Source: Myxococcus virescens (GTDB taxonomy: Bacteria; Myxococcota; Myxococcia; Myxococcales; Myxococcaceae). Taken from it: DNA of 64,000 bases. Location of the stretch: the NCBI RefSeq assembly GCF_900101905.1, contig NZ_FNAJ01000012.1, forward strand, positions 79,609-143,608, written 5' to 3'. The notes under the pieces are model-generated. The model did not search any database. It was not told where the DNA came from and worked only from the letters and a program-made list of their open reading frames with translations. Within the stretch, counting starts at the first letter, position 1. Each line of letters opens with the position of its first letter. The translations under genes and the position numbers were made by a program. Below are positions 25,635 to 37,138 of this stretch, in pieces.

Positions 25635-25663
25635 TTGACCTGTCAGGGGGGCGCCATTACGGT
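25635..25663 (+). promoter_or_regulatory. Promoter of SCP2 gene
   Basis: TTGACC (25635-25640) and TACGGT (25658-25663) with a 17-bp spacer. The predicted start point near 25670 lies just before the palindrome at 25675-25690. The spacer overlaps a hairpin (25644-25671), so the call is tentative. Confidence 0.4.
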
Positions 25664-25682
25664 CCCCCCTGTCTTTGATTTT
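25644..25682 (+). terminator. Hairpin with T-rich tail after response regulator gene
   Basis: CAGGGGGG (25644-25651) and CCCCCCTG (25664-25671) form a perfect 8-bp stem with a 12-nt loop, followed by TCTTTGATTTT. This fits an intrinsic terminator for the response regulator gene. It overlaps the candidate promoter and operator of the next gene. Confidence 0.5.
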
Positions 25683-25690
25683 CAAATCAA
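25675..25690. promoter_or_regulatory. Palindrome TTGATT-N4-AATCAA, likely operator
   Basis: A perfect inverted repeat TTGATTT-TC-AAATCAA lies about 10 bp upstream of the ribosome-binding site of the SCP2 gene, downstream of the predicted start point. The same outer hexamers and spacing recur at 33786-33801 before the acyl-CoA dehydrogenase gene. Such AT-rich symmetry is rare in this GC-rich window. A TetR-type lipid-responsive repressor would fit; none is encoded in the window. Confidence 0.55.
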
Positions 25691-25712
25691 CGATCAGGCC
25701 AAGGAGTGTGTC

Positions 25713-26036
25713 GTGAGCGCGAAGGACATCATCGAGAACCAGATTCCGGAGACCCTCAAGGCGAAGCCGGAGCTGGCGAAGGAAATCAACGCCGTCATCG
25801 TCTTTGACGTGTCGGGTGAGGGCGGCGGGAAGTGGACGCTGGACGCCACCAAGTCCGAGGGCTGGGTGACGGAAGGTGCGGCCGACAACGCGAAGATGAC
25901 CATCTCCGTGAGCAACGACGACTTCGTGAAGATCCGCGAGAAGAAGCTCAACGCGCAGATGGCGGCCATGCAGGGCAAGCTGAAGTTCAAGCCCATGGAC
26001 ATGGGCCTCGCGATGAAGCTCGCGAAGCTGCTCTAA
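25713..26036 (+). CDS. SCP2 sterol/lipid-transfer domain protein
   Basis: A 107-aa single-domain SCP2-like protein that binds or carries fatty acyl ligands. The pattern is typical: a helix near the start, KEINAVIVFDVSGEGGGKWTL, a DNAKMTISVSNDDFVKI strand pair, and the terminal KLNAQMAAMQGKLKFKPMDMG helix-loop that closes the lipid tunnel. It starts with GTG at 25713, with AAGGAG 6 nt upstream. It is probably followed in the same direction by the CaiB/BaiF gene, after a weak hairpin. The palindrome upstream suggests control by a lipid signal. Confidence 0.88.
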   Translation: MSAKDIIENQIPETLKAKPELAKEINAVIVFDVSGEGGGKWTLDATKSEGWVTEGAADNAKMTISVSNDDFVKIREKKLNAQMAAMQGKLKFKPMDMGLAMKLAKLL

Positions 26037-26058
26037 TTTCCGGCGGACTGGAGCTTTA

Positions 26059-26075
26059 CGGGCGGACGCCGCCCG
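26059..26075 (+). terminator. Short GC hairpin between SCP2 and CaiB genes
   Basis: CGGGCGG-ACG-CCGCCCG gives a 7-bp stem 23 bp after the SCP2 stop codon. No T-run follows; it may only attenuate. Confidence 0.3.
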
Positions 26076-26163
26076 CTGGCTTCTGGCGCACGCGGCGCGT
26101 CTCCTTCACAGGGGCGCGCCGCAGTCGTTTCCACCTCCCCGTCGCTCGCTCCGAGGAATGCCC

Positions 26164-27336
26164 ATGTCGTCGCTCCCGCTCACAGGCCTGCGCGTGCTGG
26201 ACTTGTCGCGCCTGCTGCCCGGCCCCTACGCCACCCTGGTGCTGGCAGACCTGGGCGCCACCGTGGACAAGGTGGAGGAGCCGGAGGGCGGGGACTACAT
26301 CCGCCAGATGCCCCCCCTGCGGGATGACGTCAGCGGCCTGTTCTACGGCCTCAATCGGAACAAGCGCTCCCTGACGCTGAACCTGAAGCAGCCCGAGGGC
26401 CGCGAGGCGCTGAAGCGGCTGGTGCGCCACTACGACGTGCTGGTGGAGAGCTTCCGGCCCGGCGTCATGGACAAGCTGGGCGTGGGCGAGTCCGTGCTGC
26501 GCGCGGAGAACCCCCGGCTCATCTACTGCGCCATCTCCGGCTACGGGCAGACGGGGCCGGATCGGCTGAAGGCGGGGCATGACTTGAACTACGCGGCCCG
26601 CGCCGGCCTGCTGGGCTACGGCGGTGAGGCCGGCGGCGCGCCCGCGTTTCCCGGCGTGCAGATGGGGGACATTGGCGGCGGCAGCCTCTTCGCGCTGGTG
26701 GGCATCCTGGCGGCGCTGCACGAGCGTGAGCGCACGGGGCAGGGGCGCTTCGTGGACGTGTCCATGACGGACGGCGCGCTGGCCTTCCTGCACATGCACC
26801 TGGCGTCGCGCCTCTTCATGGGGACGGAAGGCGCCGCCCTTCAGCGGGGCAAGGATGCGCTCAACGGGGGCTACGCGTGCTACGGCCTGTACCGCACGGC
26901 GGATGACCGGTGGCTCGCGGTGGGCGCGCTGGAGCCCAAGTTCTTCGCGGGCGTGTGTGAGCGGTTGGGGCGTCCGGAGCTGCTGGAGGACGCCTACGCC
27001 CCGGGCGAGCCCGGCGCGCGCGTGAAGGCGGAGCTGACGCGCCTGTTCGCCGAGCACCCACTGGCGTACTGGCAGGAGCGCTTCGCGGGCTCCGACCTCT
27101 GCATCGAGCCCGTGGCGGAAGGGGACGACGTGCTGAAGGACCCGCAGCTCCAGGCCCGGGGCCTCTTCGTGGAGACGGAGGACGCGGTGCTGGGCCGCAA
27201 GGTGACGCACCTGCTGACGCCGCTGCGCATGGGCGAGACGCCGCTGCGCGCGCCGCCCGCGCTGGGGCAGCACTCGCGGGAGATTCTGGAAGCGGCGGGC
27301 TTTACCGCGCAGGAGCTTGCGCGGCTGGGGCACTGA
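26164..27336 (+). CDS. CaiB/BaiF family CoA-transferase or alpha-methylacyl-CoA racemase
   Basis: A 390-aa family III CoA-transferase/racemase. It shows the N-terminal CoA site GLRVLDLSRLLPGPYATLVL and ADLGATVDKVEEPEGGDYIR, then NKRSLTLNLKQPEGREAL, and the active-site region GHDLNYAARAGLLGYGGEAG with GDIGGGSLFALVGILAAL. A His/Tyr-Asp arrangement (GHDLNY) is typical of methylacyl-CoA racemases, which invert the alpha carbon of branched acyl-CoA. ATG 26164 is preferred over 26158 because GAGG then lies 7 nt upstream. Its end overlaps the convergent next gene by 35 bp. Racemase is the better guess. Confidence 0.87.
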   Translation: MSSLPLTGLRVLDLSRLLPGPYATLVLADLGATVDKVEEPEGGDYIRQMPPLRDDVSGLFYGLNRNKRSLTLNLKQPEGREALKRLVRHYDVLVESFRPGVMDKLGVGESVLRAENPRLIYCAISGYGQTGPDRLKAGHDLNYAARAGLLGYGGEAGGAPAFPGVQMGDIGGGSLFALVGILAALHERERTGQGRFVDVSMTDGALAFLHMHLASRLFMGTEGAALQRGKDALNGGYACYGLYRTADDRWLAVGALEPKFFAGVCERLGRPELLEDAYAPGEPGARVKAELTRLFAEHPLAYWQERFAGSDLCIEPVAEGDDVLKDPQLQARGLFVETEDAVLGRKVTHLLTPLRMGETPLRAPPALGQHSREILEAAGFTAQELARLGH

Positions 27337-28525
27337 CGGCGGGCGTCCGCCACAGGGCCTCGCCGCGCGCGGCGTGGCAGGTGTCGCCCAACAAGTCCAA
27401 CGCGAGCTGCGGCTGCCGTTCGGCCAGCGCTGACCATCCGTCAAAGGCGCCACCGGCTTCCAGCCGGCGCACGGTGTGCTCCAGGGCCGTGCGCGCCCGC
27501 TCCACCGTCTGCTGCTGGGCCTTCGTGGGCCGCCACCGGGTGTCGTCGCGGTAGCGGCCGAGCGTCTCCAGCAGGTGGCCCTGGAACTTTAGCATCTGCA
27601 CCAGCAGGGGCAGCCGGTGCGCGAACGGCGCGTCGGCCAGCGCCGCCTCGTACTGCCGGCCTTCCGAGTCCAGCCGGTACAGCAGCACGTCCACCTGCGC
27701 GTCCAGCCGCTTGCGCCACGCCTTGCGCACGGAGGCATGCCGGGCCCAGCCGGCCACGGCCTGGAAGTAGTGAAGCCCGCCGCACGGGTGGGCGTAGATG
27801 CCCTGCTTTCGCTTGGGGACCTGCGTCCGCCCCGCGCGCATCGCCGCGGACAGCTCGGCCTGGGCGGCTTCGAGCGTGGCGAGCGCGTCCCGCATCACCG
27901 CGTCGATGTGGACCGTCGTGCCCTCGCTGGTGCGGAACGTGGCGCCGGGCTCCATCGCCAGGGACAGGGCGTCCAGAGCCCAGGCACCCTCGGGATGGGC
28001 CACGAGCGAGGGGCGGAAGTCGAGCTGCAGCTGCTCCACCAGCGCCTGCACCATGACGGGGCCCCAGGACGCGTTGAAGCGGTGGCGCACCGGGTAGCCC
28101 GCGTGCAGCAGGCTCTTGAGCTGAAGGGCGGGGTGGGGCTCCACCGGCGTGCCGTTGGCGGTTCGGCTGTCGAAGAAGAGCCGCTGGGCGGCGGCGGGGG
28201 CGTGGGACGGGGGCGGCGTCCGGCGCAGGTAGCGCGCGATGATGGTGTCCGCAGCGGGCTGACCGTCGCGGGTGCGGAAGTCCCGGCCGTCCAGCGCCAG
28301 GCCATGGGCCAGCGCCCACGGGTTGTCAGGCGTGGCGGCCCACTGCCTGCACCGGGAGGCCAGCAGCGAGGACACGTCGGACGGAGGCGCCGCGCTCCCG
28401 GGGGCCCGCAGCTGGACGGTGGACGGCGCCACCGCGGGCCACGTCACCTCCGCACGCGCGCCAGCCGGGGCGGCGGCGCCCAGTCCCATGGTGAGGCTCA
28501 CGAGGAGGATGGCGGTCATCGTCAT
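27302..28525 (-). CDS. Secreted protein of unknown function
   Basis: I do not recognise this 407-aa protein. The ATG at 28525 (or 28519) gives a signal peptide, MTMTAILLVSLTMGLGAAAP, then AGARA. The mature part is mostly helical, with conserved-looking spots RYLRRTPPPSHAPAAAQRLF, AHPEGAWALDALSLAMEPG, and GIYAHPCGGLHYFQAVAGWA followed by RHASVRKAWRKRLD near residue 260. Isolated His and Cys residues (AHPCGGLH) could bind a metal or heme, but the number is too small to claim this. It ends inside the CaiB gene on the other strand. The ribosome-binding site is poor. Confidence 0.65.
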   Translation of the reverse strand: MTMTAILLVSLTMGLGAAAPAGARAEVTWPAVAPSTVQLRAPGSAAPPSDVSSLLASRCRQWAATPDNPWALAHGLALDGRDFRTRDGQPAADTIIARYLRRTPPPSHAPAAAQRLFFDSRTANGTPVEPHPALQLKSLLHAGYPVRHRFNASWGPVMVQALVEQLQLDFRPSLVAHPEGAWALDALSLAMEPGATFRTSEGTTVHIDAVMRDALATLEAAQAELSAAMRAGRTQVPKRKQGIYAHPCGGLHYFQAVAGWARHASVRKAWRKRLDAQVDVLLYRLDSEGRQYEAALADAPFAHRLPLLVQMLKFQGHLLETLGRYRDDTRWRPTKAQQQTVERARTALEHTVRRLEAGGAFDGWSALAERQPQLALDLLGDTCHAARGEALWRTPAVSAPAAQAPAR

Positions 28526-28586
28526 GCGGTGGGCAGCCGGGGGGAGCTTATGCGCTCGGTCGCGCCAGCGACACCCGCGACGTCCT

Positions 28587-28621
28587 ACGCGCGCCGACCC
28601 GAAGCATGGGCCGGCGCGCGT
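28587..28621 (-). terminator. Hairpin after marR, end of efflux operon
   Basis: A 14-bp stem with one mismatch (ACGCGCGCCGACCC with GGGCCGGCGCGCGT) and a 7-nt loop lies 12 bp beyond the marR stop on the minus strand. It probably ends the efflux operon or protects its RNA. No T-run is present. Confidence 0.5.
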
Positions 28622-28632
28622 GAGGGTAAAGC

Positions 28633-29231
28633 TCAGCTCGCCTGGGAGTCGCCGCTGGCCGATTCCGCCTCGGCTGTCAGGCGCGCCAGCATCCGCTCCA
28701 GGATGCCGAACACCGCGTCGCGGTCCTCGGGACTCATCAGGCTCAGCACGCGCCGCAGGCTCGCGTCCATGCCCCGGTCGATGCGGGCGAAGACGCTGCT
28801 GCCCTGCTCGGTGAGGCGCACGACGACGGCGCGCCGGTCCTCCACGTCCCGGGTCCGCTCCACCAGACCCATGCTCTCCAGGCGGTCCACCACACCGGTG
28901 ATGGTCTTCCGGGTGATGCCCACCCGCAGGGCCAGGACGCCCACCTGCACCGGACCGTCGTTGCCCAGCCACGACAGCGCATGCATCTGCGTGGGCGTGA
29001 GCTGGAGGTCCTCGCAGATGCCCGCCAGCGGGTTCTTCAGGGAGCGGTAGAGGCTGAACTCAATCAGCAACTCGTGAAGGCGCCGCGACTCGGGCGTGGA
29101 GGCCTCGACGTCTTCCTCCATCAGACCGTGGCTCTCCTCGGAGCCACCGTCCTCGGGAGGGTCCTGGCCCTCCGTGCCCGCGGCGCCGCGCCGATTCGCG
29201 AGCGCGGCCGGTTTGTCATCCGGCCGCCGCA

Positions 29232-29232
<1 letters not shown>
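28633..29232 (-). CDS. MarR-family transcriptional regulator
   Basis: A 199-aa winged-helix regulator. After an acidic, disordered N-terminus of about 45 residues, the domain shows RRLHELLIEFSLYRSLKNPL, LTPTQMHALSWLGNDG, the recognition helix VGVLALRVGITRKTITGVVD, and the wing RDVEDRRAVVVRLTEQG. Its ATG overlaps the stop of the RND pump gene, so it is the third gene of the MFP-RND-MarR operon and probably controls that operon's own promoter. The 21-bp palindrome at 33625-33645 is a candidate binding site. Typical members release DNA when bound by phenolic or lipophilic drugs. Confidence 0.88.
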
Positions 29233-32372
<3,140 letters not shown>

Positions 32373-32407
32373 TCAGGAGCTCCGAACTTGAGAGGGGAGG
32401 GCAGGCG

Positions 32408-33505
32408 TCACTGCACTACGCGGACGGCCGTGCCCTCCTTCACGTCCAGGGAGGAGTCGGCGAGCACGCGCTCGTCGGCGCCCAGTCCCTGGAGGATGCG
32501 GACGTAACCAGGCAGCACTCGCTCGACGCGCACATCCCGCTTGCGCACCGTGCCGTCCTGCACCACCCACACGAAGCCCTCCTGGCCCCGGGCGCTGACG
32601 GCCTGGGTGGGGAGGAAGAGGCCCTTGTCGTCGTCGGCCTGATTCACGGTCGAGAAGTCCAGCTCCACCAGGGCGCCGGGACGCAGCGCCGTGGACGGCT
32701 CACCGACCACGTCCGCCAGCACCTCCACCGTGCGGTTGGAGGCGTCCACCACCGCGCCCACGACGGCCACCTGCACGTCGAAGCGCGCGCCGCTGGGGCT
32801 CACCGTGCCCTGCGTCTTGCTGCCCACGCGGACCTTGTCCACCACGGACTCGGGGACCTGCGCGCGCACTTCCAGCCCCGTCGTATCGACGATGCTGAAC
32901 ACGGGCGTGGAGGGCGTCATCGCCACCGAGTCACCGACGTTCTTCGTGCGGGCCGTGATGACGCCGTCGAAGGGGGCGATGATGGAGTGGTCGCGCAGCA
33001 TCTCCTCCGCCAGCCGCAACCCGGCGGCGGCCTGGGCGGCCTGGGCGGCGGCCTGCTTCTGGCCAATCACGGCCTGATCCAGCCCCGCGGCGGCCACGCC
33101 ACCGGACTCCGCCACCTTCCGGGTGCGCTCCAGGGAGGACGTGGCCAGCTCCAGCGCCGCGTCCGCGGCCTGCTTCACCGCGCGCGCCTGCTCCACGCTG
33201 ATGGCGACGTTGGAGGCGTCCAGCGACGCCAGCACCTGGCCCTTCTTCACCTTGTCGCCCACCCGGACATTCATCCTGGAGATGGTGCCAGTCGCCTGGG
33301 GCCCCAGGACCGCCTCGTTCTTCGAGCGGATCTGCCCCGTCACGCGGGTGACGTCAGCGCTCAACTCCGTGGCCGGAGTGATGGCGCGCACGCCCAATGC
33401 CGCGGGACCCGTCTGCTCGGGGAGGGCCGGCTTGTTGCTGGCCTTGCCACAGCCCGTCGTCACCACCGCTGCCACTGCCGCGGCCATCCACATGCGTCGA
33501 ATCAC
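32408..33505 (-). CDS. RND efflux membrane-fusion lipoprotein
   Basis: Periplasmic adaptor of 365 aa that links the RND pump to an outer-membrane channel. A lipoprotein signal (RRMWMAAAVAAVVTTGC) is followed by the hairpin and lipoyl parts (MNVRVGDKVKKGQVLASLD, then a coiled coil rich in Ala/Gln, then HSIIAPFDGVITARTKNVGD) and the beta-barrel domain. The start is taken as GTG at 33505, which has AGGA spaced about 6 nt upstream; GTG 33529 is also open. It is the first gene of the operon, behind the promoter at 33593-33620. Confidence 0.9.
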   Translation of the reverse strand: MIRRMWMAAAVAAVVTTGCGKASNKPALPEQTGPAALGVRAITPATELSADVTRVTGQIRSKNEAVLGPQATGTISRMNVRVGDKVKKGQVLASLDASNVAISVEQARAVKQAADAALELATSSLERTRKVAESGGVAAAGLDQAVIGQKQAAAQAAQAAAGLRLAEEMLRDHSIIAPFDGVITARTKNVGDSVAMTPSTPVFSIVDTTGLEVRAQVPESVVDKVRVGSKTQGTVSPSGARFDVQVAVVGAVVDASNRTVEVLADVVGEPSTALRPGALVELDFSTVNQADDDKGLFLPTQAVSARGQEGFVWVVQDGTVRKRDVRVERVLPGYVRILQGLGADERVLADSSLDVKEGTAVRVVQ

Positions 33506-33592
33506 GGTCGTCCTGCTCCTGCCGGTCACGGGGCACCTGTCCCCTGGGAGACACTTGCGAGCCGGCTTCTACATGGAAAGTCTGCGGCCCGG

Positions 33593-33620
33593 AAACTACA
33601 GCCTCTGAACTGTCTGTCAA
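33593..33620 (-). promoter_or_regulatory. Sigma-70-like promoter of efflux operon
   Basis: On the minus strand TTGACA (33620-33615) is followed after 16 bp by TAGTTT (33598-33593). The -35 box is a perfect consensus match. The transcript would have a leader of about 80 nt before the MFP gene start. The palindrome at 33625-33645 lies directly upstream of the -35 box. Confidence 0.6.
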
Positions 33621-33624
33621 GAGG

Positions 33625-33645
33625 ATACTCCGTAGTGCGGACTAT
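33625..33645. promoter_or_regulatory. Imperfect palindrome upstream of efflux promoter, candidate MarR operator
   Basis: A 21-bp element of form ATAnTCCG...CGGAnTAT has 16 of 21 positions symmetric. It sits 4 bp upstream of the TTGACA box of the efflux operon, whose last gene encodes MarR. Length and AT-containing ends fit MarR-family sites. Binding is inferred, and it could equally serve an activator. Confidence 0.45.
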
Positions 33646-33760
33646 CTTTCCTCCGGCATGTCTAACGGCCGTCCGCCGAGCGGGCAGGAGAAAATGACAC
33701 GACGCGGTGCATCCGTCCTCTGGCCTGAAGGAGGGGCGCTGTGTGCCGGGGAGGCGGTGC

Positions 33761-33789
33761 TTGTGGCACCTAGAGGCCCCTGTTATTGA
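33761..33789 (+). promoter_or_regulatory. Promoter of acyl-CoA dehydrogenase gene
   Basis: TTGTGG (33761-33766) and TATTGA (33784-33789) are spaced by 17 bp. The -10 box overlaps the palindrome at 33785-33802, which would allow direct repression. The boxes match the consensus only partly. Confidence 0.4.
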
Positions 33790-33802
33790 TTCAAGAATCA
33801 AT
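33785..33802. promoter_or_regulatory. Perfect palindrome ATTGATTC-AA-GAATCAAT, likely operator
   Basis: An 18-bp site with 8-bp perfect arms lies 23 bp upstream of the acyl-CoA dehydrogenase start and overlaps its predicted -10 box. The core TTGATT-N4-AATCAA is shared with the site before the SCP2 gene (25675-25690). The two sites point to one regulator of lipid-related genes. Confidence 0.6.
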
Positions 33803-33824
33803 CCTTTCGCGCCGAGGACACCCC

Positions 33825-34964
33825 ATGCCCCACCCATTCACCGAGGAACACGAGGCCTTCCGCAACACGGTGCGCAGCTTCGTGGAGAAGGAGATGACCC
33901 CACACGGCCTCGAGTGGGACCGGGCGGGCATCTTCCCCAAGGAGCTGTTCCGCAAGGCGGGGGACCTGGGCTTCCTGGGCATCAACCACGACCCGAAGTA
34001 CGGCGGTAGCGGGCTGGACTACTGGTACGTGACGGTGTTCGCGGAGGAGCTGAGCCGCAGCCTCAACGCGGGCGTGAACATGGCGCTGCTGGTGCAGAGC
34101 CAGATGGCCACGCCCATCATCAACGAGATTGGAACGGACGAGCAGAAGCGCGAGTTCCTGGAGCCGGCGCTCAAGGGCGAGAAGATCGCCGCGCTGGGGG
34201 TGAGCGAGCCGGGGTGCGGTTCGGACGTGGCCAGCATCAAGACGACGGCGCGCCGGGACGGGGATGACTACGTCATCAACGGCTCGAAGATGTGGATCAC
34301 CAACGGCACGCGGGCGGACTTCATCACCCTGGCGGTGCGCACGGGCGAGGCCGGCTACGGCGGCATCTCCCTGGTGACGTTCCCCACGGACGTGAAGGGC
34401 TTTGGCGTCTCCAAGAAGCTGGACAAGGTGGGCAACCTGTCCTCGGACACCGCCGTCCTCTACTTCGAGGACTGCCGGATTCCGGCCCGCTATGTGCTGG
34501 GCGAGGAGAACGAAGGCTTCTACCACATCATGACCAACTTCCAGGGTGAGCGCCTGGTGGGCGCCATCACCACGGTGGCGGGCATGGAGCGGATGGTGGA
34601 GGACTCCATCCGCTACGGCAACGAGCGCGAGGCCTTCGGCCGGCCGCTGATGAAGTTCCAGGTGTGGCGCCACAAGTTCGTGGAGCACCTGACGGCCATC
34701 GAAGCGGCCAAGCGCCTGACGTACCACGCGGTGGACCTCTTCGACCGGAAGGAGAACCCGGTGAAGGAGGTCTCCATGGCGAAGCTGTTCGCGGGCGACC
34801 TGGCCCAGCGCGTGGCCTACGACTGCCAGCAGTTCTACGGCGGCATGGGCTACGTGGAGGAGACCTCCATCGCCCGCATGTGGCGCGACGTGCGCCTCAT
34901 CACCATTGGCGGCGGGACCTCCGAGGTGATGAAGGAGATCATCTCGAAGATCTACGGCTTCTAG
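33825..34964 (+). CDS. Acyl-CoA dehydrogenase
   Basis: A 379-aa FAD enzyme that makes trans-2-enoyl-CoA from acyl-CoA. It carries the family signatures ALGVSEPGCGSDVASIKTTA and GGMGYVEETSIARMWRD, followed by the terminal GGGTSEVMKEII. The catalytic Glu is in the GYVEETS segment, as in short- or long-chain members. The ATG at 33825 has GAGGA 7 nt upstream. Substrate chain length cannot be read. The gene is divergent from the efflux operon and carries a palindromic operator shared with the SCP2 gene, so it is probably induced by a fatty acid or its CoA ester. Confidence 0.92.
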   Translation: MPHPFTEEHEAFRNTVRSFVEKEMTPHGLEWDRAGIFPKELFRKAGDLGFLGINHDPKYGGSGLDYWYVTVFAEELSRSLNAGVNMALLVQSQMATPIINEIGTDEQKREFLEPALKGEKIAALGVSEPGCGSDVASIKTTARRDGDDYVINGSKMWITNGTRADFITLAVRTGEAGYGGISLVTFPTDVKGFGVSKKLDKVGNLSSDTAVLYFEDCRIPARYVLGEENEGFYHIMTNFQGERLVGAITTVAGMERMVEDSIRYGNEREAFGRPLMKFQVWRHKFVEHLTAIEAAKRLTYHAVDLFDRKENPVKEVSMAKLFAGDLAQRVAYDCQQFYGGMGYVEETSIARMWRDVRLITIGGGTSEVMKEIISKIYGF

Positions 34965-34974
34965 CGCCGCGCGC

Positions 34975-36264
34975 TCAGGTGCCGTGGCCCAGGCTCATCC
35001 CTTCCAGGGGCTTGGGCCCGCTGTCGAGCTCGGCGTGCATGACGGTGTCGTCACGCACGCCCTCCCACTTGGACACCACCAGCGTCGCCACCGTGTTGCC
35101 GATGACGTTGGTGATGGCCCGGGCCTCGGACATGAAGCGGTCCACGCCCAGCAGCAGGGCCACGCCTTCCACGGGCACCTTGCCGTTGAGCGCCGCCAGC
35201 GTGGCCATCAGCGTGATGAAGCCCGAACCCGTCACGCCCGCCGCGCCCTTCGACGTCAGCAGCAGCACGCCCAGCAAGGTGAGCTCCTCGCCCAGCGACA
35301 GGTCCACGTTCACCGCCTGGGCGATGAAGATGGCCGCCATCGTCAGGTAGATGCACGTCCCGTCCAGGTTGAACGAGTACCCGGTGGGCAGCACCAGCCC
35401 GACGGCGCCCCGGTCGCAGCCCAGCGTCTCCAGCCGCTTGAGCAGCCGGGGCAGCGCGGACTCCGATGACGACGTCCCCAGCACGAGCAACAGCTCGCTG
35501 CGCATGTAGCGCAGCAGCTTCCACAGCGAGAAGCCGGACAGCCGCGCCACCAGCCCCAGCACCAGGAACACGAAGAGGGCGCAGGTGACGTAGACGGCGA
35601 TGAGCAGCCGGCCCAGGGAGCTGAGCGATTCGACACCGAACTTGCCCACGGTGAAGGCCATGGCGCCGAAGGCGCCCAGCGGCGCCAGCTTCATGATCAT
35701 CCCGACGATGCCGAAGAAGACCTGCGCCAGGTCATCCGACAGGTCGAGCACGCGCTGTCCCATGGGCCCCAGGCGGGTGAGCGCCACGCCCGTCAGCACG
35801 GCGACGAGCAGCACCTGGAGCAGCTTCCCCTCGGTGAAGGCCGACAGGAAGTCATGCGGGATGATGTCCAGGAGGAAGGGGATGGTGCCCTGCTGCGACG
35901 CGGACGCGCGGTACTGGGTGATGCCGGAGGTGTCGATCTGCGCCGGGTCGATGTTCATCCCCGCGCCGGGCTTCAGGGTGTTCACCACCACCATGCCCAC
36001 GACGAGCGCCAGCGTCGTCAGGACTTCGAAGTAGATGAGCGCCTTGAGGCCGATGCGGCCCACGTGCTTGAGGTCGCCCATCTTCGCGATGCCCGCGACG
36101 ATGGTGAGGAAGATGACCGGTGCGATGATCATCTTCACCAGCTTGATGAAGCCGTCGCCCAGCGGCTTCATGGACTCGCCCAGGTCCGGCCGCAGCCAGC
36201 CGAGGATGATGCCCACCGCGATGGCCAGCAGCACCTGGACGTACAGATTCTTCAACCACCGCAT
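34975..36264 (-). CDS. dctA: Dicarboxylate/amino acid:cation symporter (DAACS family)
   Basis: Inner-membrane transporter of 429 aa. It shows the family order: WLKNLYVQVLLAIAVGIILG, the P-rich MKPLGDGFIKLVKMIIAPVI segment, the serine-rich re-entrant loop LLVLGTSSSESALPRLLKRL, GLVLPTGYSFNLDGTCIYLT and TSKGAAGVTGSGFITL. These are the glutamate/C4-dicarboxylate substrate and cation sites. DctA (succinate, fumarate, malate) and GltP (glutamate) cannot be told apart by eye; the length and the PTGYSFNLDG motif slightly favour DctA. ATG 36264 is preferred to GTG 36270, since GAGAGG is then 8 nt upstream. Confidence 0.88.
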   Translation of the reverse strand: MRWLKNLYVQVLLAIAVGIILGWLRPDLGESMKPLGDGFIKLVKMIIAPVIFLTIVAGIAKMGDLKHVGRIGLKALIYFEVLTTLALVVGMVVVNTLKPGAGMNIDPAQIDTSGITQYRASASQQGTIPFLLDIIPHDFLSAFTEGKLLQVLLVAVLTGVALTRLGPMGQRVLDLSDDLAQVFFGIVGMIMKLAPLGAFGAMAFTVGKFGVESLSSLGRLLIAVYVTCALFVFLVLGLVARLSGFSLWKLLRYMRSELLLVLGTSSSESALPRLLKRLETLGCDRGAVGLVLPTGYSFNLDGTCIYLTMAAIFIAQAVNVDLSLGEELTLLGVLLLTSKGAAGVTGSGFITLMATLAALNGKVPVEGVALLLGVDRFMSEARAITNVIGNTVATLVVSKWEGVRDDTVMHAELDSGPKPLEGMSLGHGT

Positions 36265-36367
36265 CCGCACCCCTCTCTCGGGAGGCCGCGGACTATAGCG
36301 CCCCGGTTCGGCGCTTCGCTGGCGCCAGGCGCCGGCGCAAAGCGGGGGCTTCGGGTGGCGGGCTGCG

Positions 36368-36655
36368 TCACTTCTTGCGGAACAGCGCCTCCGCGGCGTT
36401 CAGCAGCGCGTCCCGGCTCTCCTTCTCATGGATGCCGCCTTCGCCAATCTGGAACAGCTCACAGAAGTTGGCGCCGTCCTTGTCCTTGGGCACCTCGGCG
36501 AAGGGCTCCTTGCACTCCTTCGCCACGCCCAGGTCGAAGTGACGGCAGTTGCGGCACGAACGGATGTCCTCGCCGCAGTGTGGGCACTCGTCACGCCGGC
36601 CCACCTGGTTCGCGATGATGTCCAGTGGGTGTCCACAGTGCGCGCAGCCGGGCAT
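36368..36655 (-). CDS. Small zinc-ribbon protein
   Basis: A 95-aa protein. CAHCG and CPHCG form a four-Cys zinc ribbon (residues 4-30). A second group, CRNC-x10-C-x15-C, follows, with the signature FDLGVAKECKEPFAEVPKDK, then NFCELF. The C-terminal helix ends EALFRKK. Seen in this form in many delta-proteobacteria; the role is unknown, perhaps protein or nucleic acid binding. The ATG at 36655 has GGAGG 5 nt upstream; an ATG at 36667 is also in frame. Confidence 0.75.
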   Translation of the reverse strand: MPGCAHCGHPLDIIANQVGRRDECPHCGEDIRSCRNCRHFDLGVAKECKEPFAEVPKDKDGANFCELFQIGEGGIHEKESRDALLNAAEALFRKK

Positions 36656-36715
36656 GGCCTCCTCCATGAAACGGGGACGCCATTGTGCCAGCGGGCCGCG
36701 CCCGGCGGCGAGCGC

Positions 36716-37138
36716 TCAGCGCTGCGGACTGGGCATCAACGCCTGGACGGGCTCCGGGGAGGCGGACTCCCGGGCGGTGCCTTCGTGTGCCCCGCTGCCC
36801 GTGGCATCGAGCAGCTGGTCGTTCAGCCGCTTGAGGAGGAACAGGAGGTACGCGGAGACGGTGGCCAGCGCGGCGAGCAGCACGCCCAGCAGCATCCCGC
36901 GCTGCCACAGGTGTGCCTTCTCCAGGATGGCCCGGCGCTCCGCGAACGTCTTCAACTGGGCGTCCGCCGCGGCGCCGTCGAACCGGGCCGCGTAGTCCTC
37001 CGCCTGGGCGGTGCCGCGCTCCATCAGCCACTGGCCCTGCACCTGGAGGGCGTCCGCGCGGGTGTAGCAGTAGGCGGCGCCCCCAGCCGACAGCAGGGAG
37101 ATGCACAGCGCCGTCATCACGCTCCGGGTCGTGCCCAT
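36716..37138 (-). CDS. Small two-TM membrane protein
   Basis: A 140-aa protein with a hydrophobic segment near the N-terminus (SVMTALCISLLSAGGAAYCY) and a second at about residues 81-103 (GMLLGVLLAALATVSAYLLF). Between them lies a charged, helical periplasmic loop of about 55 residues (QGQWLMERGTAQAEDYAARF). The tail is Ser/Glu/Pro-rich and probably cytoplasmic. ATG with GGAGG 8 nt upstream. No family recognised. It lies 60 bp from the zinc-ribbon gene and in the same direction, so the two may be co-transcribed. Confidence 0.7.
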   Translation of the reverse strand: MGTTRSVMTALCISLLSAGGAAYCYTRADALQVQGQWLMERGTAQAEDYAARFDGAAADAQLKTFAERRAILEKAHLWQRGMLLGVLLAALATVSAYLLFLLKRLNDQLLDATGSGAHEGTARESASPEPVQALMPSPQR

